Of a stretch of DNA of 64,000 nucleotides, positions 39,339 through 48,575 are shown one piece after another. The stretch covers positions 744,001 to 808,000 of the forward strand of contig CAVQCG010000005.1 of assembly GCA_963710975.1 (NCBI GenBank), in the 5' to 3' direction. The notes under the pieces are model-generated. The model had not been told where the DNA came from, made no database searches, and was given only the letters and a program-made list of their open reading frames with translations. A program made the position numbers and the translations under genes. The DNA is from JBBQXH01 sp963710975 (GTDB lineage: Bacteria; Actinomycetota; Thermoleophilia; Gaiellales; Gaiellaceae). How positions within the stretch are numbered: position 1 is the first letter of the stretch; each line of letters begins with the position of its first letter.

Positions 39339-40799
39339 TCAGTCGGCCTCTGCAGTGGCAGCCGCGCCTGACGGCTCTTCGCCCTCGTGCGCGCGCGCCT
39401 GCGCTCCCGCGCGTAGGAACACTGCGCCGATGACGGCTGCCCCGGCCGCAAAGAGCGCTCCGACGAGAAATGCAGCGTGGTAGCCGCCGTTGAGTGCGGC
39501 AATCGCCTCGTCGCCCGACGCCAGGAGGCTCTCGGTGCGAGAGGCGGCCAGACTGGCGAGGATCGCGAGGCCGAGCGCCCCGCCCATCATGAACGACGTG
39601 TTGACGACTCCCGACGCGAGCCCGGCCTCTTGCGGTTCGACATCGCTCATGGCGGCGAGGAGCACCGGGTTGAATGCCATGCCCGCTCCGACACCAAGCA
39701 GGATCATGCTCGGGAGGACGTGGGCGGCGAAGTTCCCGTCGACCGGGGCCATCGCAAACAGGACGAGCCCGATCGCAGCGAGCAGGAGGCCTGCCGACAG
39801 GGGCAGACGTATGCCAAAGCGCATCACGAGCTTGGCGGAGAGGCCGATCGAGAAGGCACCCATGATCAGATTGGCGGGCAGAAACGCGAGACCGACCTCG
39901 AGCGGGCTGAAGCCGAGCACGAGCTGGAGGTAGAGGGCGGAGAGGAAGAACCAGGCGAACATGGCTGCTGCCCAGAGAACGCCGACGACGTTCGCGGTCG
40001 CGACGTTGCGAAGCCGGAAGAGACCGAGTGGCACGAGAGGCGAGTCGGACCGAGCCTCGATGGCAAGGAAGAGCGCCAGCAGTACCGCAGCAGCAGCAAG
40101 CATTCCGAGGGTGCGGCCCGACGTCCAGCCCGCATCGTTGCCGTTCACGATCGCGTAGACGGCGATCATCAACGAGGCGGTCACGGTGACCGCGCCTGCG
40201 ACGTCGACCCGCCCCCCGGCTGCCTGACCACGGGTCGACGGCAGCAGCCTCGCGGAGAGGACGTAGACGACTACTCCGATCGGAATGTTGACGAGGAAGA
40301 CCCAATGCCAGCTGAGGATGTCCGTCAGGATCCCGCCGAGCAGGACACCGATGCTTCCACCGCCGGCGACGACGAAGCCGAAGACGCCCATCGCCTTGGC
40401 TCGCTCGGCGGGTTCGGTGAACAGGATCATGATCAGCGAGAGTGCGACCGCCGACACGACTGCGCCGCCGAGGCCCTGCACCGCCCGAGCCGCGACCAGG
40501 AAGGCCTGGGAGCCCGCGAGCCCGCAGGCGAGGGACGCCGCCGTGAACAACACGAGCCCGAGCAAGAACATCCGTCGGTAGCCGAAGAGGTCGCCCAGCC
40601 GGCCCCCGAGCAGGAGAAAGCCGCCGAAGGTGAGCAGGTAGGCGTTCACGACCCAGGCCAGCGACGTCGGCGAGAAGCCGAGATCCTCCCGGATCGACGG
40701 CAGCGCGACGTTCACGATCGTCGTGTCGAGGACGATCATCAGGTCCCCCAGGCAGAGGACGATCAGTGCGAGCCAGCGGGTGCGGCGATCCATGGTCAT
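39339..40799 (-). CDS. MFS multidrug exporter of the DHA2 (14-TMS, EmrB/QacA) family
   Basis: The 486-residue protein has the DHA2 signature LDTTIVNVALPSIREDLGFS in the first helix and motif A (GGRLGDLFGYRRMFLLG) in the loop between helices 2 and 3, and about 14 hydrophobic segments. It likely expels hydrophobic compounds with the proton gradient. The C-terminal tail is acidic. No TetR-type regulator is adjacent; the PhnB-like gene lies downstream. Confidence 0.9.
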   Translation of the reverse strand: MTMDRRTRWLALIVLCLGDLMIVLDTTIVNVALPSIREDLGFSPTSLAWVVNAYLLTFGGFLLLGGRLGDLFGYRRMFLLGLVLFTAASLACGLAGSQAFLVAARAVQGLGGAVVSAVALSLIMILFTEPAERAKAMGVFGFVVAGGGSIGVLLGGILTDILSWHWVFLVNIPIGVVVYVLSARLLPSTRGQAAGGRVDVAGAVTVTASLMIAVYAIVNGNDAGWTSGRTLGMLAAAAVLLALFLAIEARSDSPLVPLGLFRLRNVATANVVGVLWAAAMFAWFFLSALYLQLVLGFSPLEVGLAFLPANLIMGAFSIGLSAKLVMRFGIRLPLSAGLLLAAIGLVLFAMAPVDGNFAAHVLPSMILLGVGAGMAFNPVLLAAMSDVEPQEAGLASGVVNTSFMMGGALGLAILASLAASRTESLLASGDEAIAALNGGYHAAFLVGALFAAGAAVIGAVFLRAGAQARAHEGEEPSGAAATAEAD

Positions 40800-40913
40800 G
40801 AGCCTCGAGCGTCCTTTCGGCGAGTAGCGTAATCCAGCGTCACCGGGTTAGACGTCTCTGCGGGGCAGAACTCATCGGCCCTGACCGCGCCAAGGATCCG
40901 GCAGAGTGAAGAC

Positions 40914-41327
40914 GTGGCGACGATGGCCGACCTGGACGCGCTCGCGCTCGAGATGCCGGAGGCGACGAGGGAGATCTCCGAAGACGGGCGGCCCTCGTAT
41001 CTCGTCCACGGCAAGCTCTTCTGCTTCCATCGCAGTCGACGGCCAGACGCACTCGACCCCGAGACGGGCGAGCGCCTCGGCGATGTGCTCATGTTTCGCG
41101 TCGCAGATCTCGACGAGAAGGACCTGATTCTCGCGGACGACCGCGGCGTCTTCTTCACGACGCCGCACTTCAACGGGTATCCGGCCGTCCTGATGCGGAT
41201 TCGCGACCTCCCACGGATCGAGCGCAGCGAGCTCCGCGACCTCGTCGTGGAAGCATGGTTGACGCGGGCGCAGAAACGGGTCGCGAAGGCGTGGCTCGAG
41301 GAGAACGAGCCGGCTGGCTCTTCGTGA
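40914..41327 (+). CDS. MmcQ/YjbR family protein
   Basis: The 137-residue protein (GTG at 40914, or ATG at 40923) has the family pattern: LALEMPEATREISEDGRPSY, HGKLFCFHRSRR, DDRGVFFTTPHFNGYPAVLM and RDLVVEAWLTRAQKRVAKAW. The fold is CyaY-like and the role is unknown. It is divergent from the exporter gene and 78 bp from the STAS gene. Confidence 0.85.
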   Translation: MATMADLDALALEMPEATREISEDGRPSYLVHGKLFCFHRSRRPDALDPETGERLGDVLMFRVADLDEKDLILADDRGVFFTTPHFNGYPAVLMRIRDLPRIERSELRDLVVEAWLTRAQKRVAKAWLEENEPAGSS

Positions 41328-41405
41328 GGTTCGATCACTCCGGCGCTCGGAGCTCCTCGTTCCAGGAACCGATGAGTTTCCGTCGGCGAAACAGTCCTCC
41401 TCGCG

Positions 41406-41696
41406 ATGACTACCCCGGCACCGCGGACGGTGGCCTTCGCGATCCGCGGGCCCATCGCGCGGGACGACCTCCCCGGTCTCTGCGATCGGGTCTGCGCGCT
41501 GCTCGCGGAGAACGGTCCCGAGGTCGCCCTCTGCGACGTACACGGCGTCGATCCGGATGCGGTCACGGTCGATGCGCTGGCGCGGCTCCAGCTCGCCGCC
41601 CGGCGATACGGCTGTCAGGTCAGGCTGCGCAACGCCTCGGACGAGCTGCGCGAGCTGGTCGCGTTCATGGGGCTGCGCGAGGTCCTGCCCGACTGA
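41406..41696 (+). CDS. Small STAS-domain protein
   Basis: The 96-residue protein has STAS layout: VAFAIRGPIARDDLPGLCDR, EVALCDVHGVDPDAVTVDAL and QVRLRNASDELRELVAFMGL. The usual phosphorylatable Ser in the DxSG motif is replaced (DVHGVDPD), so it may not be an RsbV-type antagonist controlled by phosphorylation. Its stop is 2 bp from the end of the convergent sigma gene. Confidence 0.75.
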   Translation: MTTPAPRTVAFAIRGPIARDDLPGLCDRVCALLAENGPEVALCDVHGVDPDAVTVDALARLQLAARRYGCQVRLRNASDELRELVAFMGLREVLPD

Positions 41697-41698
41697 CG

Positions 41699-42682
41699 CT
41701 AGGACTCGAGCCGGGCGGGCAGACCGAAGAGCGGGAAGAGCGTCTCGGTGCCGAGGAAGAACGTGAACTCGACGATCCGGCCGTTCGCGAGCTCGAGCAC
41801 CTGCAGTGCCCACGGGTCGTACCCCGTGCCGGTCTCGCTCGGCTTGTACTGCCCGAACGCCGGCGAGCCGTTCGCCGCCACGGTCGGGATGACCCGTGAT
41901 CCACGGCAGGCTGCTCCGGGCCCGACCCACCACCGAAGGACGTCGTCGCGACCGCTCAGCCACAGCTCGTAGGGCGGCATCGACTGGGTGGCGTCCTCGT
42001 GGATGAGCGAGGTGAGCGCCTCCATGTCGTATCGCTCGAACGCCTCGACGTAACGCGCGAGGAGCTCGCGATCCGAATCGTCGAGCGACGGCACCGGCTC
42101 CGACGGGTCGATGGCGCTCGCGTCGAGTGTGGCCCGGGCCCGCTGGAGGGCGCTGTTGACCGACGCGACGCTCGAGTCGAGGAGCTCAGCGACCTCAGCA
42201 GCCTTCCAGCGAAGCACCTCGCACAGGATCAGCACGGCGCGCTGGCGCGGTGGAAGGTGCTGCAGCGCCGCTACGAACGCGAGCCGGATCGTCTCGCGTG
42301 ACACGACGACCTCGGCTGGGTCCCCCTCGGGAACGACAAGCCCATCGGGCACCGGCTCGATCCAGGCGACCTCGGGACGCGTGACGCCGGGCTCGGTGGC
42401 GCCGCTCACCGCCGGGCCGATGTCCATCGGACGGACGCGGCGCTCCTTCCCGCCGAGGATGTCGAGACAGACGTTGGTCGCGATGCGGTACAGCCACGAA
42501 CGCACCGACGAGCGGCCCTCGAATCGGTCGAGGTTCCGCCACGCGCGCAGAAACGTGTCCTGGACTGCATCTTCCGCTTCGAAGGGTGAGCCGAGCATCC
42601 GGTAGCAGTACGCCGTCAACTCACGGCGATACTGCTCCAGCTCGCCGACTGCAGGCGCGACTGTCGCCTCCATGACGCCCAT
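41699..42682 (-). CDS. ECF sigma factor with C-terminal SnoaL-like domain
   Basis: The 327-residue protein has sigma region 2 (YCYRMLGSPFEAEDAVQDTF, RAWRNLDRFEGRSSVRSWLY) and region 4 (LQHLPPRQRAVLILCEVLRW, AEVAELLDSSVASVNSALQR), then a SnoaL/NTF2-like domain (ARYVEAFERYDMEALTSLIH onward). In such factors the extra domain controls activity in place of a separate anti-sigma; no anti-sigma gene lies nearby. Start chosen at 42682, with 42673 as an alternative. Divergent from the GAP-family gene. Confidence 0.88.
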   Translation of the reverse strand: MGVMEATVAPAVGELEQYRRELTAYCYRMLGSPFEAEDAVQDTFLRAWRNLDRFEGRSSVRSWLYRIATNVCLDILGGKERRVRPMDIGPAVSGATEPGVTRPEVAWIEPVPDGLVVPEGDPAEVVVSRETIRLAFVAALQHLPPRQRAVLILCEVLRWKAAEVAELLDSSVASVNSALQRARATLDASAIDPSEPVPSLDDSDRELLARYVEAFERYDMEALTSLIHEDATQSMPPYELWLSGRDDVLRWWVGPGAACRGSRVIPTVAANGSPAFGQYKPSETGTGYDPWALQVLELANGRIVEFTFFLGTETLFPLFGLPARLES

Positions 42683-42753
42683 CCTAGACCCTGTGTTCGG
42701 TGACAGTCCGCCGACCCAAGCGTTACGCTCGCCGATCGATGGAGACGTGACGG

Positions 42754-43431
42754 ATGGGTGATGCCATCGGCCAGATCTTGCCGTTCGCGGTCGGCGTGGC
42801 GCTGAGCCCGATTCCGATCGTCGCCGTCGTGCTGATGCTGGTGACGAGGCGCGCGCGCTCGAACGGGCCGGCGTTCGTGGCCGGGTGGCTGACGGGTCTC
42901 GCGATCGTCGGTGCGATCGTCCTGTCGATCTCGAGCGGCGCCGGCGCGACCGACAGCAGCGGGCCCGCGACCTGGGTGAGCGTGCTCGAGCTCGTGCTCG
43001 GCCTGCTTCTCCTGCTGGTTGCCATACGCCAGTGGCGCGGCCGGCCGAAGGGCGACGAAGAAGCCGCGACGCCCAAATGGATGGCAACGATCGATTCGTT
43101 CGGGCCGGGCAAGGCCTACGGGGCCGGCGCGGTGCTGTCAGGCGCGAACCCGAAGAACCTGCTTCTCGCGGTCGGGGCGGCGGCTGCGATTGCCAAGACC
43201 GGTGTCTCCACCAGTGAGGAGATCGTCTCGTACGCGGTGTTCGCAGTGCTCGCCACCCTCGGTGTCGCCATTCCGGTCGTCCTGTACTTCGTGATGGGCG
43301 AGCGATCGAAGGCCATCCTCGAGGGCTTGAAGGACTGGATGGAGCAGCACAACGCGGCGATCATGGCGGTGCTCTGCCTCGTGATCGGAGCCAAGCTGAT
43401 CGGTGACGCGATCGGCGGGCTCAGCTCCTGA
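42754..43431 (+). CDS. GAP-family (Sap, sulfolipid-addressing-type) membrane protein
   Basis: The 225-residue protein has six hydrophobic segments and the GAP family motifs: LPFAVGVALSPIPIVAVVLM in helix 1 and GAVLSGANPKNLLLAVGAAA in the middle. Related proteins help move lipids across the mycobacterial envelope or resemble LysE exporters. The substrate here is unknown. Confidence 0.82.
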   Translation: MGDAIGQILPFAVGVALSPIPIVAVVLMLVTRRARSNGPAFVAGWLTGLAIVGAIVLSISSGAGATDSSGPATWVSVLELVLGLLLLLVAIRQWRGRPKGDEEAATPKWMATIDSFGPGKAYGAGAVLSGANPKNLLLAVGAAAAIAKTGVSTSEEIVSYAVFAVLATLGVAIPVVLYFVMGERSKAILEGLKDWMEQHNAAIMAVLCLVIGAKLIGDAIGGLSS

Positions 43432-43444
43432 ACGCCACTCGAAG

Positions 43445-44074
43445 TCACTCGACAGCTCCCTCGAGCCGGAGGAGCTGGACCTTCACCTCTGGGCCGCCGC
43501 GGTAGGAGCCGAGGCCCCCGCCGGTGCGTACGACGCGATGGCAGGGGACGACGATCGGGAGAGGATTCGTCGCGAGTGCAGTTCCCGCCGCGCGGACGGC
43601 GGTTGGACGGCCGGCGCGGGTCGCGACGTCGCGATAGGACGCGGTCGTGCCATAGGGGATCCGCGCGGTTGCCTCGAGCACCTCGCGGCGGAATCCGGTT
43701 GTCAGCTGCCAGTCGAGGCCGAGATCGAAGGCGCGCCGCGCGCCGTCGAAGTACTCGTCGAGCTGATGACGGGTCGCGGTCAGCGTTCCGCGAGGTGCAC
43801 GGAGCACACGGGGCGAGATGCGTGCGGCAAGCTCGTCGAGCACGGCCTCCTCGTCCTCGGCCGGTAGGCCGACCCGGACAAGCCCGTGCCGTGTCGCTCC
43901 GAGCAAGATCGTGCCGAGCGGGGATTCGTGGCGCTCGATTGCGATGTCGACGAGGCCCTCGCTATCTGCGCGGTCGATCAGGTCGAGACGGATGCGCTCC
44001 CAGGTCATCGAGCCCGGTCCCGAGACCTTGCGCAGGGACTCTTCGAGTGGCGTGATGGGGTCGTTGCTGTTCAT
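43445..44074 (-). CDS. ogt: Methylated-DNA-[protein]-cysteine S-methyltransferase with N-terminal extension
   Basis: The 209-residue protein has the alkyl-acceptor site NPLPIVVPCHRVVRTGGGLG with catalytic Cys in PCHR, and the ARIPYGTTASYRDVATRAGR helix-turn-helix. It removes O6-alkyl groups from guanine by suicide transfer. The first 45 or so residues (DPITPLEESLRKVSGPGSMT, DLIDRADSEGLVDIA) are not part of the repair domain. It overlaps the ECF sigma gene by 4 nt and is last in a three-gene operon. Confidence 0.9.
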   Translation of the reverse strand: MNSNDPITPLEESLRKVSGPGSMTWERIRLDLIDRADSEGLVDIAIERHESPLGTILLGATRHGLVRVGLPAEDEEAVLDELAARISPRVLRAPRGTLTATRHQLDEYFDGARRAFDLGLDWQLTTGFRREVLEATARIPYGTTASYRDVATRAGRPTAVRAAGTALATNPLPIVVPCHRVVRTGGGLGSYRGGPEVKVQLLRLEGAVE

Positions 44075-44628
44075 GCCGATGAGACGGTTGCGTCGTCGAG
44101 ATCGTGAGGTTCGACCTCCGTCCTGAGTCGCTCGAGACCCTCGAACACGTTGCGCCGTGCCGCCGCCTCGCTCGTCTGCATCGTCTCGGCAATCTCGCGG
44201 TGGGACAGGTCACCGAGGTAGCGGAGCGCGACGGCGGTGCGCTGCTTGTCGGGGAGCCTGCGGACGTGCGCCCAGATCTCGCCGTCCACGGGATCGAGAT
44301 CCCCCTCGACAGCACGTGGCTCGGGGTCCGGGATCGGCTCCGGCGCTCGGGCGCGGGCCCGATGACTGTCGATCGCCTTGCGGGCCGCGATCGTGTAGAG
44401 CCAGGAGCGGAGGCCGGAGGGATCGCGCACCTGGTCGTACGCACGCAGCGCCGCGATCATGGTCTCCTGGAAGACGTCTTCCGCTCGATCCGGGCCGACC
44501 TGTGATGCGCAGAAGCGCAGGAGAGCGGGCCCGTGGTGCTCGATGACGCGCTCGAACGGAACAGCGCTCCGTCGATGCGCCCGGTAGGTGCTCGTGCTCA
44601 CACCCACAGGACGTTCGCGCCGCCTCAT
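44071..44628 (-). CDS. ECF-type RNA polymerase sigma factor
   Basis: The 185-residue protein has region 2 (HGPALLRFCASQVGPDRAED, VFQETMIAALRAYDQVRDPS, LRSWLYTIAARKAIDSHRAR) and region 4 (VRRLPDKQRTAVALRYLGDL, SHREIAETMQTSEAAARRNV). No transmembrane anti-sigma gene is adjacent. It lies between a DNA-glycosylase-like gene and ogt with a 16-nt gap and a 4-nt overlap, so it is probably co-transcribed and may control these repair genes. ATG at 44628 or GTG at 44601 could be the start. Confidence 0.9.
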   Translation of the reverse strand: MRRRERPVGVSTSTYRAHRRSAVPFERVIEHHGPALLRFCASQVGPDRAEDVFQETMIAALRAYDQVRDPSGLRSWLYTIAARKAIDSHRARARAPEPIPDPEPRAVEGDLDPVDGEIWAHVRRLPDKQRTAVALRYLGDLSHREIAETMQTSEAAARRNVFEGLERLRTEVEPHDLDDATVSSA

Positions 44629-44644
44629 ACGTGAGATCGCACGG

Positions 44645-45676
44645 CTACGGGCCCAGGTATCGCAGCACGTCGTCGCTCTCTCTTTCGAGTGCGGCTCGTT
44701 CGTCGCGCGCCAGCCGGCCGAGGGGCTCGATCACGACCTGTCTCGCCTGGATCCTCCATGTTGCTGCGGCCCGCCCTTGCACGAGGGCGAACGGCCTGAA
44801 GATCCCGTGGCCGGCGATGATGCGTGACGCGTGGGAGCCGACGATCTGCTCGCGCGACGTCCATCCGAGCAGCAGCGGCTCGAAGGGCCCTAGGAGCCGA
44901 GGCGCGGGCAGTGACGCCGCTCTCTGGCGGCCGGCGAGATCGACGAGGCCGTCCTGACGCTCCACGAGCTCCGACGCGATCGCGCTGAGCCCGGCGCGCG
45001 CGTCTCGAAGCGGCAGCCCGGCCCAACGGGCGAGGTCGCGATCCGTCGCCGGGCCGTGACCGGCGAGGTATCGCCGTGCGAGCTCGGCCAGCGCGATGTC
45101 GCGGTCCACCGACTCCAGCCTGCCCAGCCAGTCGTGAACCAGCACGTAGGCATGCTCGCGGCCGATCATCGGACCGCGCACGGTGAGACCGCGCACGCAG
45201 GCGAGCATCAGGAGGTGAACGAGCGCCTGATTGCGCGTCGGCACGCCGGCCGCGGCGACTCGCTCACCGAGCTGGATGCGTGTGAGCGGCCCCTCGGATG
45301 CAAGCGACCGCTCGATCACCGTCACACCCCGCTCGGCGAGGGCCGGCGTCACCCCGAGCTGCGCGAGCCTCGAGGCGTTGGCCCTGACGAGCGGCGGGGT
45401 CGTGAGCGCCTGGAGCCACGGGTAGTCCTCGCTCCGAATGAGATGCAGCGTGCCTCGATTCAGCCAGGTGATCAGCAGCGTGCGATCCTCCGTCAGGGCG
45501 CGATCGACGTCCGAGGCGGCCAGGCCGCTCGTTCGCGCACGAACCGCGAGACGTGCTCCCCGGGGATCCTGGGCCTGGATTGCCAGCAGCCGCTCGGCGA
45601 CGGCTACCGGGTCGCGGGCCGGCCGGCCAGAGAGCAGCTGTGCAGTCAGGCGCTTCGCGATCGACAGAGAGTCAAT
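44645..45676 (-). CDS. Winged-helix (HTH_42/AlkZ-like) DNA glycosylase family protein
   Basis: The protein (about 343 residues) has LTAQLLSGRPARDPVAVAER, then LLAIQAQDPRGARLAVRART with the Q-A-Q motif that corresponds to the catalytic QxQ of AlkZ-type glycosylases, and a C-terminal LLLGWTSREQIVGSHASRII region with HGIFRPFALVQGRAAATWRI. AlkZ-type enzymes excise alkylated or cross-linked bases. No ATG or GTG lies in frame near the N-terminus; ATT at 45676 or CTG at 45667 would be needed, or a base is missing. It is the first gene of the unit with the ECF sigma factor and ogt. Confidence 0.8.
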   Translation of the reverse strand: MDSLSIAKRLTAQLLSGRPARDPVAVAERLLAIQAQDPRGARLAVRARTSGLAASDVDRALTEDRTLLITWLNRGTLHLIRSEDYPWLQALTTPPLVRANASRLAQLGVTPALAERGVTVIERSLASEGPLTRIQLGERVAAAGVPTRNQALVHLLMLACVRGLTVRGPMIGREHAYVLVHDWLGRLESVDRDIALAELARRYLAGHGPATDRDLARWAGLPLRDARAGLSAIASELVERQDGLVDLAGRQRAASLPAPRLLGPFEPLLLGWTSREQIVGSHASRIIAGHGIFRPFALVQGRAAATWRIQARQVVIEPLGRLARDERAALERESDDVLRYLGP

Positions 45677-45734
45677 GGTACGGCGGCCGGCGCAACGGGG
45701 GCCCCTACCCGTCGGCGGATAGGATGCTCGACCC

Positions 45735-46415
45735 GTGACTCCCGAACGAGTCCCCGTGGAGTCGGAACCTGGCGCGGAGGCCATCGGCGAAGCCCGCTGG
45801 CCGATGGTCGGGGCTGTCGTGGCCGCCATTGCCCTGACGGTGCTCCTCCCGAGCGAGGTGCGTCCCGGCCCGCCCTGGCTCCTGCCGGCGATCGAGGGCG
45901 TGCTGCTCGTCATCCTGGTCGTCGCCGACCCCGGCAGGATCGACAACAGAAGCCGGCACCTGCGGGTGCTGTCTGTCGCACTCGTGTCCGTACTCGTCGT
46001 CGCAACGCTCTGGTCGACCGGACTGCTCATCTACGAGCTGATCATCGGCGGGAAGGAGACGAACTCCGCGACTGAAGTCCTGGCCGCCGGCGGAGCCGTG
46101 TGGGCCTCGAACATCCTCGCCTTCGCGCTCCTCTACTGGGAGCTCGACTGCGGCGGTGCAGCCGCCCGCGCCCATCGTGTGCACCCGCACCCGGACCTGG
46201 CGTTCCCGCAGCGGACGAATCCCCACCTCGCGCGGCCCGGCTGGCAGCCTCGCTTCATCGACTACCTCTACCTCGGCATCACCAACGCGACGGCGTTCAG
46301 CCCCACGGACGTCATGCCTCTGGTGCCGTGGGCCAAGATCGCGATGGGGGCGCAGTCGCTGATCTCGCTCGCGATCCTCGGGCTCGTCATCGCACGCGCG
46401 GTCAACCTGTTCTGA
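45735..46415 (+). CDS. Conserved integral membrane protein of unknown function
   Basis: The 226-residue protein has about five hydrophobic segments (MVGAVVAAIALTVLLP, LPAIEGVLLVILVVAD, LSVALVSVLVVATLWSTGLL, AVWASNILAFALLYWELD, AQSLISLAILGLVIARAVNL) and a conserved-looking loop YLGITNATAFSPTDVMPLVP before the last one. I do not assign a family. Its last 14 nt overlap the end of the convergent histidine kinase gene. Confidence 0.7.
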   Translation: MTPERVPVESEPGAEAIGEARWPMVGAVVAAIALTVLLPSEVRPGPPWLLPAIEGVLLVILVVADPGRIDNRSRHLRVLSVALVSVLVVATLWSTGLLIYELIIGGKETNSATEVLAAGGAVWASNILAFALLYWELDCGGAAARAHRVHPHPDLAFPQRTNPHLARPGWQPRFIDYLYLGITNATAFSPTDVMPLVPWAKIAMGAQSLISLAILGLVIARAVNLF

Positions 46416-47786
46416 CAGCGCGTGGAAGCGTGAGCCAGACGTCGGCTCCGCCCCCGGCCGCGTTGGCGGCATGGGCGCTTCCCCCGTGGGCCTCTGCGAT
46501 CGACCTTACGATCGAGAGCCCCAGCCCGGCGCCACCGCCGGGACGTGCCTGGTCGGCCCGCGAGAAGCGCTCGAAGGCTCGCTCCAGGAACTCGGGTGGG
46601 AACCCGTCGCCTCGATCGATCACATGGAGCTCCACGACACCTTCGGCGTCCTGGCCCGTCATGCGAATCTCACCCGCGCCGTAGCGCAGGGCGTTATCGA
46701 CGAGATTGCCGAGCGCCTGCTCGAGGCGTAGCCCATCGCCTCGCACGACCAGACCCGGTCTGGCCTCCGAGCGCATCGACCTTCCCGTCTCTTCGGCCCT
46801 CCACTCGAACCGGCTCTGGATCGACTGGAAGAGCCGGCCGACGTCGATGTCCTCGACCTGCAAGGGAAGACGGCCGCGGTCGGATCGGGCGATCAGGAGC
46901 AGGTCCTCGGCGAGCTGGGAGAGGCGGTCGGCCTCCTGGGACGACGACCGCACGGCCTCCCTCAGCTCTTCGGGAGTCTCGGCCTGGTGAAGCGCAAGCT
47001 CGAGCTCGGTCCGCAGCAACGCGAGCGGTGTGCGAAGCTCGTGTCCCGCGTCGGCGACGAAGTCGCGTTCGCGTTGCAGCGCGTCCTCGAGCCGCGCGAG
47101 CATGTCGTTCAGCGTTTCTGCGAGGCGTTCGATCTCGTCCCGGGTCGGGGGAACGGGCAGCCGTTCGCCCGGCGTATCGGCCGAGATGGCTGCGGCGCGG
47201 GCCCGCATCGACTCGACCGGCCGGAGCGCGAAGCCCGCGAGGAAGTACCCAGCCAGGGAAGCGAGGAGAAGAGCTGCGGGCCCGGCGATGAGCAACTCGT
47301 TCCGCAGGCTGAGGAGCGTCTCGTGGCGATCCTCGCTCGTCGCTCCGACGATCAACACGAGCCGGCGCCCCTGGCTCGAGACGGGCGTCGCGAGGAAACG
47401 AGACGGCTCGTCGAGCCCCGGCACCGACGTGGCGGTTCGCGAAGATCGTACTCCTGGCGCGCAGCATCTAGCTCCTCAGGGCTGAGGAGCGGAGCCGTGC
47501 GGAGCGGCCGCGTCGCGTCGAGGACGCGGCCGCTGGCGTCGAGGAGCTGCGCATAGCTCTCACCCGCCTCGATGAACCGGCCGCCACCCTCCGCGGAGAG
47601 CGAGCCTCCCTGCTGCTGAACGAGTGCAGCCATGTCCTGGGCGCGTACGCGCAGCTCGCGGTCGAGCGCGGTCGCGAGATGGGAGCCGAGCCGCGCGTAG
47701 AGAAACCATGCGGTGCCCGCGAGCACGACCGCCATGGCGAGAGCGAACGCGCCCGCGACGCGCAGCCGGATCGGAACCCGTCTCAC
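46402..47786 (-). CDS. Two-component sensor histidine kinase (two frameshifts)
   Basis: The N-terminal part (PIRLRVAGAFALAMAVVLAG TM helix, extracytoplasmic domain) starts at a GTG (47786) overlapping the regulator stop. Short segments change frame near 47455 and 47427 (STIFANRHV in a third frame), after which PGLDEPSRFLATPV, a second TM helix, HAMP, the H-box DAGHELRTPLALLRTELELA, N-box LVDNALRYGAG and G-boxes DRGDGFPPEF and PGGGAGLGLSIVRSIAEA follow. Corrected length is about 460 residues. It is the partner of the OmpR-type regulator just upstream; the signal is unknown. Confidence 0.85.
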
Positions 47787-48463
47787 ACGCCGCCGTCCGC
47801 ACGCAGACGGTACCCGGCTCCGCGAACCGTCTCGAGCGAGCACCGGCCGAACGGCTCGTCGATCTTCAGCCGGAGGTGGCGGACGTACACGTCCACGACA
47901 TTGGAACGGTTGTCGTACGCGAAGTCCCAGGCGTGTTCGAGGAGATGCAAGCGCGACAGGACCTCGCCAGGTCTGCGCATGAACGTCTCGAGCAGCGCGA
48001 ACTCCTTGGCGGAAAGCCGGATCTCGTTTCCGTCGCGGGTGACCTCGCGGGTTGCGGGGTCGAGACGCAGGTCGCCGACCTCGAGGACGGCGGGTCGCTC
48101 CAGTTCCCCGCGACGAGCCAACGCGCGAAGACGGGCAAGCAGTTCGGCGAAGGCGAACGGCTTCACGAGATAGTCGTCCGCGCCGGTATCGAGTCCAGCG
48201 ACGCGATCCTCGACGGAATCGCGCGCCGTGAGCATGAGCACGGGTGCCCAGACACCGTTGTTTCGCAGCTTGCGACAGGTCTCGAAGCCGCTGATTCCCG
48301 GCAGCATCACGTCGAGGACAATGGCGTCGTATTCGACAGCCTGCGCCATCCAGATGGCGTCCTCCCCCGTCCCTGCGACATCCGGTGAGAGGCCTTCCTT
48401 GAGCAGTCCCCGATGAATCAGGGCGGCCATGCGTAGCTCGTCTTCGACGATCAGAACCCGCAT
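47783..48463 (-). CDS. OmpR/PhoB-family response regulator
   Basis: The 226-residue protein has a receiver domain (MRVLIVEDELRMAALIHRGL; phospho-acceptor Asp in DAIVLDVMLPGISG; Lys in YLVKPFAFAEL) and a C-terminal winged-helix DNA-binding domain (LSAKEFALLETFMRRPGEVL, NVVDVYVRHLRLKID). It overlaps the kinase start by 4 nt. Three copies of an octamer lie in the divergent promoter region directly upstream (48484-48535), consistent with autoregulation. Confidence 0.93.
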   Translation of the reverse strand: MRVLIVEDELRMAALIHRGLLKEGLSPDVAGTGEDAIWMAQAVEYDAIVLDVMLPGISGFETCRKLRNNGVWAPVLMLTARDSVEDRVAGLDTGADDYLVKPFAFAELLARLRALARRGELERPAVLEVGDLRLDPATREVTRDGNEIRLSAKEFALLETFMRRPGEVLSRLHLLEHAWDFAYDNRSNVVDVYVRHLRLKIDEPFGRCSLETVRGAGYRLRADGGV

Positions 48464-48483
48464 GGATGCATGGTCGCAGCTTC

Positions 48484-48535
48484 AGATGAACGCGAGATGA
48501 AAGCCGACTGACTCGCCGTCATGATCCGTTCATCT
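48484..48535. promoter_or_regulatory. Three octamer copies (AGATGAAC/A) between regulator and secreted-protein genes, probable operator
   Basis: AGATGAAC at 48484-48491 and AGATGAAA at 48495-48502 are direct repeats one helical turn (11 bp) apart, the layout bound by OmpR-family dimers. A third copy, GTTCATCT at 48528-48535, is inverted. The block lies between the response regulator start (48463) and the divergent gene at 48576, so the regulator could control both. This is inference from layout. Confidence 0.5.
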
Positions 48536-48575
48536 CGCCTGCCTAGCCTCGGTCGAAACGACCAAGGAGACACAG

